A DNA stretch of 9,151 nucleotides from Eubacteriales Family XIII. Incertae Sedis bacterium (GTDB lineage: Bacteria; Bacillota; Clostridia; Peptostreptococcales; Anaerovoracaceae): NCBI GenBank assembly GCA_031263335.1, contig JAISGB010000213.1, positions 1 through 9,151 of the forward strand, given 5' to 3'. This document shows positions 6,435 through 9,151 of the stretch, piece after piece; positions within the stretch are counted from its first letter, which is position 1; every line of letters starts with the position of its first letter. A program made the position numbers and the translations under genes. The notes under the pieces were generated by a model. The model did no database searches and was not told the origin of the DNA. It saw nothing but the letters and a program-made list of their open reading frames with translations.

Positions 6435-6458
6435 AATTTTTTGAAATATCAAAATATT
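6435..6458 (-). promoter_or_regulatory. Candidate overlapping CodY boxes (autoregulatory operator)
   Basis: Two 15-mers resembling the CodY box AATTTTCWGAAAATT overlap by 6 bases. The distal one, AATATTTTGATATTT (6444-6458), matches 11 of 15 positions. The proximal one, ATATTTCAAAAAATT (6435-6449), matches 12 of 15. A 6-base overlap of two motifs is the arrangement described for CodY operators in Bacillus. The site lies just upstream of the codY -35, where a bound dimer could block RNA polymerase. Binding is inferred; AT-rich sequence can match this motif by chance. Confidence 0.55.
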
Positions 6459-6496
6459 CTTGTCCGTACGCACAATTTAACGCGGCGAATACAAGA

Positions 6497-6535
6497 CAGG
6501 AGCCGTCCCGGTTCCCGCGAACCGAGCGGCCCCTG
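6497..6535 (-). terminator. Hairpin terminator candidate after hslU
   Basis: On the minus strand CAGGGGCCG pairs with CGGCTCCTG (nine pairs, one G-U). An inner stem CGGTTC/GAACCG closes a GCGG tetraloop. The hairpin begins about 28 bases after the hslU stop and is followed by TCTTGTATT, only moderately T-rich. It probably separates the topA-hslVU transcript from the codY operon, perhaps with partial read-through. Confidence 0.6.
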
Positions 6536-6563
6536 CCGTTGAATCGTCTTAATTTGCCCCGGA

Positions 6564-7985
6564 TCAGAGTATAAACCGATCGATGTCGTCGGCGTGTATC
6601 CGATCGATGAACTTCTCCTTGACATAGGCTTCGTCTATGCGCACATCGTCGTTTTCGATGTCGGGAATGTTGAAGGAAATGTCCTCCAAGAGCTTCTCCA
6701 TGATGGTATGGAGACGCCGCGCCCCGATGTTCTCCGTCTGTTCATTGGTCATGTAGGCGATCTCCGCGATCTCGTTCACCGCATCGTCGGTGAAGGTCAC
6801 ATTGACCCCCTCTGTCTCGAGCAACATCCTGTGTTGCTTGAGCAAGGCGTTCTCCGGCACGGTGAGGATCTGAACGAAGGCCTCCTTCGTGAGATTTTCC
6901 AACTCCACGCGAATGGGGAATCGACCCTGCAACTCCGGAATGAGATCCGTCGGTTTGGCGATGTGGAAGGCGCCCGCCCCGATAAAGAGGATGTGATCCG
7001 TCTTGACGGGTCCGTGCTTCGTGTTCACCACGTTGCCCTCGACGATGGGCAAGATATCCCGTTGTACGCCTTCGCGAGAGACGTCGGCGCCGGAGCGGAG
7101 CGTGCCGCCGGAGGCGATCTTGTCGATCTCATCGATGAAGATGATGCCGTTCTGCTCCGCGTTCTCCAACGCCTCCGAGGTCACCTGCTCCATGTCGATG
7201 AGGTTCTGCGCCTCCTCTTCGCGCAGGATCTTCCGCGCATCTTTCACCCTGACATTCTTCTTTTTCTTCTTCTGCCCTCCGCCGATGGCGTCGAAGATGT
7301 TTCCGATGGCGATGTTCATGCCCTCGTTGCCCATATCGAGTTGGTTCATCTGCGGATTGTCGTTCACCTCGATCTCGATGTACTGCTCGTCCAAAAGGCC
7401 GTCACGCACCTGTTGCCGCACCTGTTCCCGCGTCAGCTCGATCTCGGATTCCGCCCTGTCGTCCTTCGCTTCCGGCTCCTGCGGCCGATTCTGTTGCGCA
7501 CCGCCCATGATAAAGTCAAACGGCCCCTTGATGGGACCTCCGTGGGACGCCTTCTTCTTGCCCGGCACGATGGCCTCGACGATCTTTTCCTCCGCGATCT
7601 CCTCCGCGATGTTGTACTTCTCCTGAAGCCGCTTCTGCTTCGTGATGCGGATGGAAGATTCAACCAGATCGCGGATCATCGAATCGACGTCCCGCCCCAC
7701 ATAGCCCACTTCCGTGAACTTCGTGGCCTCAACCTTCACAAAGGGCGCGTCCATCAGCTTTGCGAGCCGTCTGGCGATCTCCGTCTTTCCCACGCCGGTG
7801 GGACCCATCATGAGGATGTTCTTGGGCGTGACCTCTTCGCGCATCTCATCCGGCAGGAGGCTTCTCCTGTACCTGTTCCGCAACGCGATGGCGACGCTCT
7901 TCTTCGCCTGATCCTGCCCGATGATGTATTTGTCGAGTTCCGCCACGATCTCCTTGGGCGTCATTTGGTACAGCGCGTTACTCAT
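6564..7985 (-). CDS. hslU: HslU (ClpY) AAA+ unfoldase subunit of the HslUV protease
   Basis: Hexameric AAA+ ATPase that unfolds substrates and feeds them into the HslV peptidase in the cytoplasm. The 473-residue protein shows YIIGQDQAKKSVAIALRNR (20-38), Walker A GPTGVGKT (61-68), KVEATKFTEVGYVGRDVDSM just after it, a variable charged I-domain (about 110-260), Walker B IIFIDEID (281-288), the arginine-finger region and sensor II GARRL (421-425). It ends with DRFIL, the C-terminal tail that inserts into HslV and activates it. The I-domain includes a run of five lysines. Start choice: ATG at 7983-7985 gives MSNALYQMTPKEI, as in relatives; the preceding codon is also ATG (7986-7988), and AAGGGGG upstream can serve either. 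The coding region overlaps the end of hslV by 8 bases, implying coupled translation of protease and unfoldase. Confidence 0.98.
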   Translation of the reverse strand: MSNALYQMTPKEIVAELDKYIIGQDQAKKSVAIALRNRYRRSLLPDEMREEVTPKNILMMGPTGVGKTEIARRLAKLMDAPFVKVEATKFTEVGYVGRDVDSMIRDLVESSIRITKQKRLQEKYNIAEEIAEEKIVEAIVPGKKKASHGGPIKGPFDFIMGGAQQNRPQEPEAKDDRAESEIELTREQVRQQVRDGLLDEQYIEIEVNDNPQMNQLDMGNEGMNIAIGNIFDAIGGGQKKKKKNVRVKDARKILREEEAQNLIDMEQVTSEALENAEQNGIIFIDEIDKIASGGTLRSGADVSREGVQRDILPIVEGNVVNTKHGPVKTDHILFIGAGAFHIAKPTDLIPELQGRFPIRVELENLTKEAFVQILTVPENALLKQHRMLLETEGVNVTFTDDAVNEIAEIAYMTNEQTENIGARRLHTIMEKLLEDISFNIPDIENDDVRIDEAYVKEKFIDRIHADDIDRFIL

Positions 7986-8565
7986 CATCGCCACCCCCTT
8001 TCCCCGTCTCCCCGGCGTCGCCGAGCTTCTCCACCGTGATCCGATCATTCGTATACACGCAGATGGAGGATGCGATCATCAGCGCCTCCCTGACGATCTG
8101 CTCCGCGTCCATATCCGTATGGTTGTACAGGGCATTGGCCGCCGCGTACGCGAAATTGCCGCCGGAGCCGATGGCCACAAAATCCTGGTCCGGCTCGATG
8201 ACCTCGCCGTTGCCGGAGATGACCAAGAGGCTCTCCCCGGACGCGGCCACCATCAACGCTTCCAAGTTTCGGATCGCCTGATCCGAACGCCAACTCTGGG
8301 CCAACGCCACCGCCGCCCGTTTCAGGTTCCCGCCGTGTTCCTCCAATTTCTTCTCAAACCGTTCGGTGAGAGTGAAGGCGTCCGACACGGAACCCGCAAA
8401 TCCCGTGAGGACGCTGTTCTTGTATATCTTTCGCACCTTCTTCGCCGTATGCTTCATCACGGATGTCTCACCCATGGTGACCTGCCCGTCCCCACCGATA
8501 CAGACATCGTCCCCGCTTCTCCTGACCGCCACGATCGTCGTGGCGTGGAATTGTCCTCGTCCCAT
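7978..8565 (-). CDS. hslV: HslV (ClpQ) threonine peptidase subunit of the HslUV protease
   Basis: Proteasome beta-like peptidase that forms a double hexameric chamber capped by HslU. The 195-residue protein reads MGRGQFHATTIVAVRR, then GDGQVTMG, VMKHTAKKVRKIY, FAGSVSDAFTL, AIGSGGNFAYAAANAL and SICVYTNDRI, all HslV hallmarks in the right order. The catalytic nucleophile of the family is the N-terminal Thr exposed by processing, here Thr9 of HATTIV by alignment with E. coli (MTTIV). The eight-residue leader resembles that of Bacillus ClpQ. ATG at 8563-8565 is chosen because AAGGAGGG (8573-8580) lies just upstream; an ATG-equivalent 11 codons earlier would place that RBS inside the gene. It lies 76 bases after topA with no clear promoter or terminator between, so it is probably co-transcribed with topA, and it overlaps hslU. 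Confidence 0.97.
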   Translation of the reverse strand: MGRGQFHATTIVAVRRSGDDVCIGGDGQVTMGETSVMKHTAKKVRKIYKNSVLTGFAGSVSDAFTLTERFEKKLEEHGGNLKRAAVALAQSWRSDQAIRNLEALMVAASGESLLVISGNGEVIEPDQDFVAIGSGGNFAYAAANALYNHTDMDAEQIVREALMIASSICVYTNDRITVEKLGDAGETGKGGGDDE

Positions 8566-8641
8566 AGAAAATCCCTCCTTACCTTTGTCTCCGTTCACCT
8601 ATGGCGTCGTTCCGATTCGTCCTTCGCCGGCAACCTTCCGC

Positions 8642-9151
8642 CTATTCTCGGTAACCGCAATCCGCGTTCGAACACTGGAAATCACCGGCCTTTGTCTTTT
8701 TTCCCACCAAAAGCGCGCCGCATTGGGGACATTTTTTGTTGACGGGCTTGTTCCAGTAGATCTGTTTGCAGTTCGGATAACCGCTGCAACCGTAGAACAA
8801 ACGACCCTTTCGGCTCTTTCGCGCAACGATGTCCTTGCCGCAGAGCGGGCATTTGACATCGATCTTCGTCACGATGGGTTTGGTATTCTTGCAATCGGGG
8901 TAGCCGGAACACGCAAGGAACGCGCCGAAACGCCCATGCTTGATCACCATGGGTTTCCCGCAGATCTCGCAGATCTCGTCCGTGACCTCGTCCTGCAACT
9001 CGACCTTCTCGATCTCCCGGTCGGCGATCTTCAGCTCCTCGCTGAGGACGCCGTAGAAGTCCTTGACCACATTGTGCCAGTCGATGCCCTTCGTCTCGAT
9101 GTCGTCCAACTGATCTTCCATCGACGCGGTGAACCCCGTATCGACGATCTC
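8642..9151 (-). CDS. topA: DNA topoisomerase I, C-terminal zinc-ribbon part (5' end cut by window edge)
   Basis: Type IA topoisomerase, which relaxes negative supercoils. Only the last 169 residues are present; the frame enters from base 9151 as EIVDTGFTASMEDQLDDIE, the end of the catalytic core, typical of TopA just before its zinc domains. Three C4 zinc ribbons follow, with cysteine pairs (numbering from the window edge) at 61/64 and 81/87, 101/104 and 122/128, and 141/144 and 160/165. The first two contain the family sequence CSGYP(D/N)C. The gene stops with TAG at 8642-8644. Three C-terminal fingers agree with many bacterial TopA proteins. Neighbouring hslV-hslU-codY matches the Bacillus order except that trmFO and the xerC-like codV, which lie between topA and clpQ there, are absent. 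Confidence 0.96.
   Translation of the reverse strand, partial: EIVDTGFTASMEDQLDDIETKGIDWHNVVKDFYGVLSEELKIADREIEKVELQDEVTDEICEICGKPMVIKHGRFGAFLACSGYPDCKNTKPIVTKIDVKCPLCGKDIVARKSRKGRLFYGCSGYPNCKQIYWNKPVNKKCPQCGALLVGKKTKAGDFQCSNADCGYRE

Noticed and set aside
6594..8039. 481-codon open frame on the plus strand opposite hslU
   Set aside because: It is an antisense shadow of hslU created by GC-rich codon use; the protein is a low-complexity His/Leu/Val/Asp-rich sequence with no domain, and hslU is unmistakable.
8566..8641. Promoter or terminator between topA and hslV
   Set aside because: No paired -35/-10 and no stem with a T-run could be found; only the hslV ribosome site is supported.

Overview
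This window looks like chromosomal DNA from a GC-rich member of the Bacillota, most likely a clostridial lineage. The strongest evidence is a CodY repressor with a near-canonical DNA-binding domain, encoded directly downstream of the HslV/HslU (ClpQ/ClpY) protease and topoisomerase I, an arrangement close to the topA...clpQ-clpY-codY neighbourhood of Bacillus. Strong AGGAGG-type ribosome sites and a lipoprotein form of the molybdate-binding protein fit the same group. Every real gene I can support lies on the minus strand, so the window reads biologically from high to low coordinates. I see no mobile element, tRNA, rRNA or CRISPR array.

Right part (9151 to 6564): the zinc-ribbon C-terminus of topoisomerase I (topA, cut by the window edge), then hslV and hslU, whose coding regions overlap slightly. 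A GC-rich hairpin at 6497-6535 probably ends this transcript.

Middle (6563 to 3444): codY has its own promoter (-10 at 6404-6409, -35 at 6426-6431). A candidate pair of overlapping CodY boxes at 6435-6458 suggests autoregulation. Behind codY, with almost no spacing, come a YigZ/IMPACT-family gene, a Crp/Fnr-family regulator and a class I SAM-dependent methyltransferase. The last two overlap by ATGA. The four genes read as one operon, so the Crp-like regulator and methyltransferase may be co-expressed with the nutritional regulator CodY.

Left part (3443 to 1): a second promoter drives modA-modB-modC, a complete molybdate (or tungstate) ABC importer. It is followed by the N-terminal third of moeA, which inserts molybdenum into molybdopterin. 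moeA also has its own extended -10 promoter. Together these genes import the oxyanion and build it into molybdenum cofactor. The Crp-like regulator and methyltransferase sit just upstream and are candidates for local regulation or for an unrecognised molybdenum-linked function.

The main oddities are: a modA frame that has lost its expected stop and runs 131 nt into modB across a perfect 14-bp hairpin; the overlapping CodY boxes; a CodY whose ligand-pocket segment looks divergent; and the Crp-methyltransferase pair next to the Mo genes. I found no wholly new multi-gene system. The Crp-methyltransferase pair is the best candidate for something undescribed.
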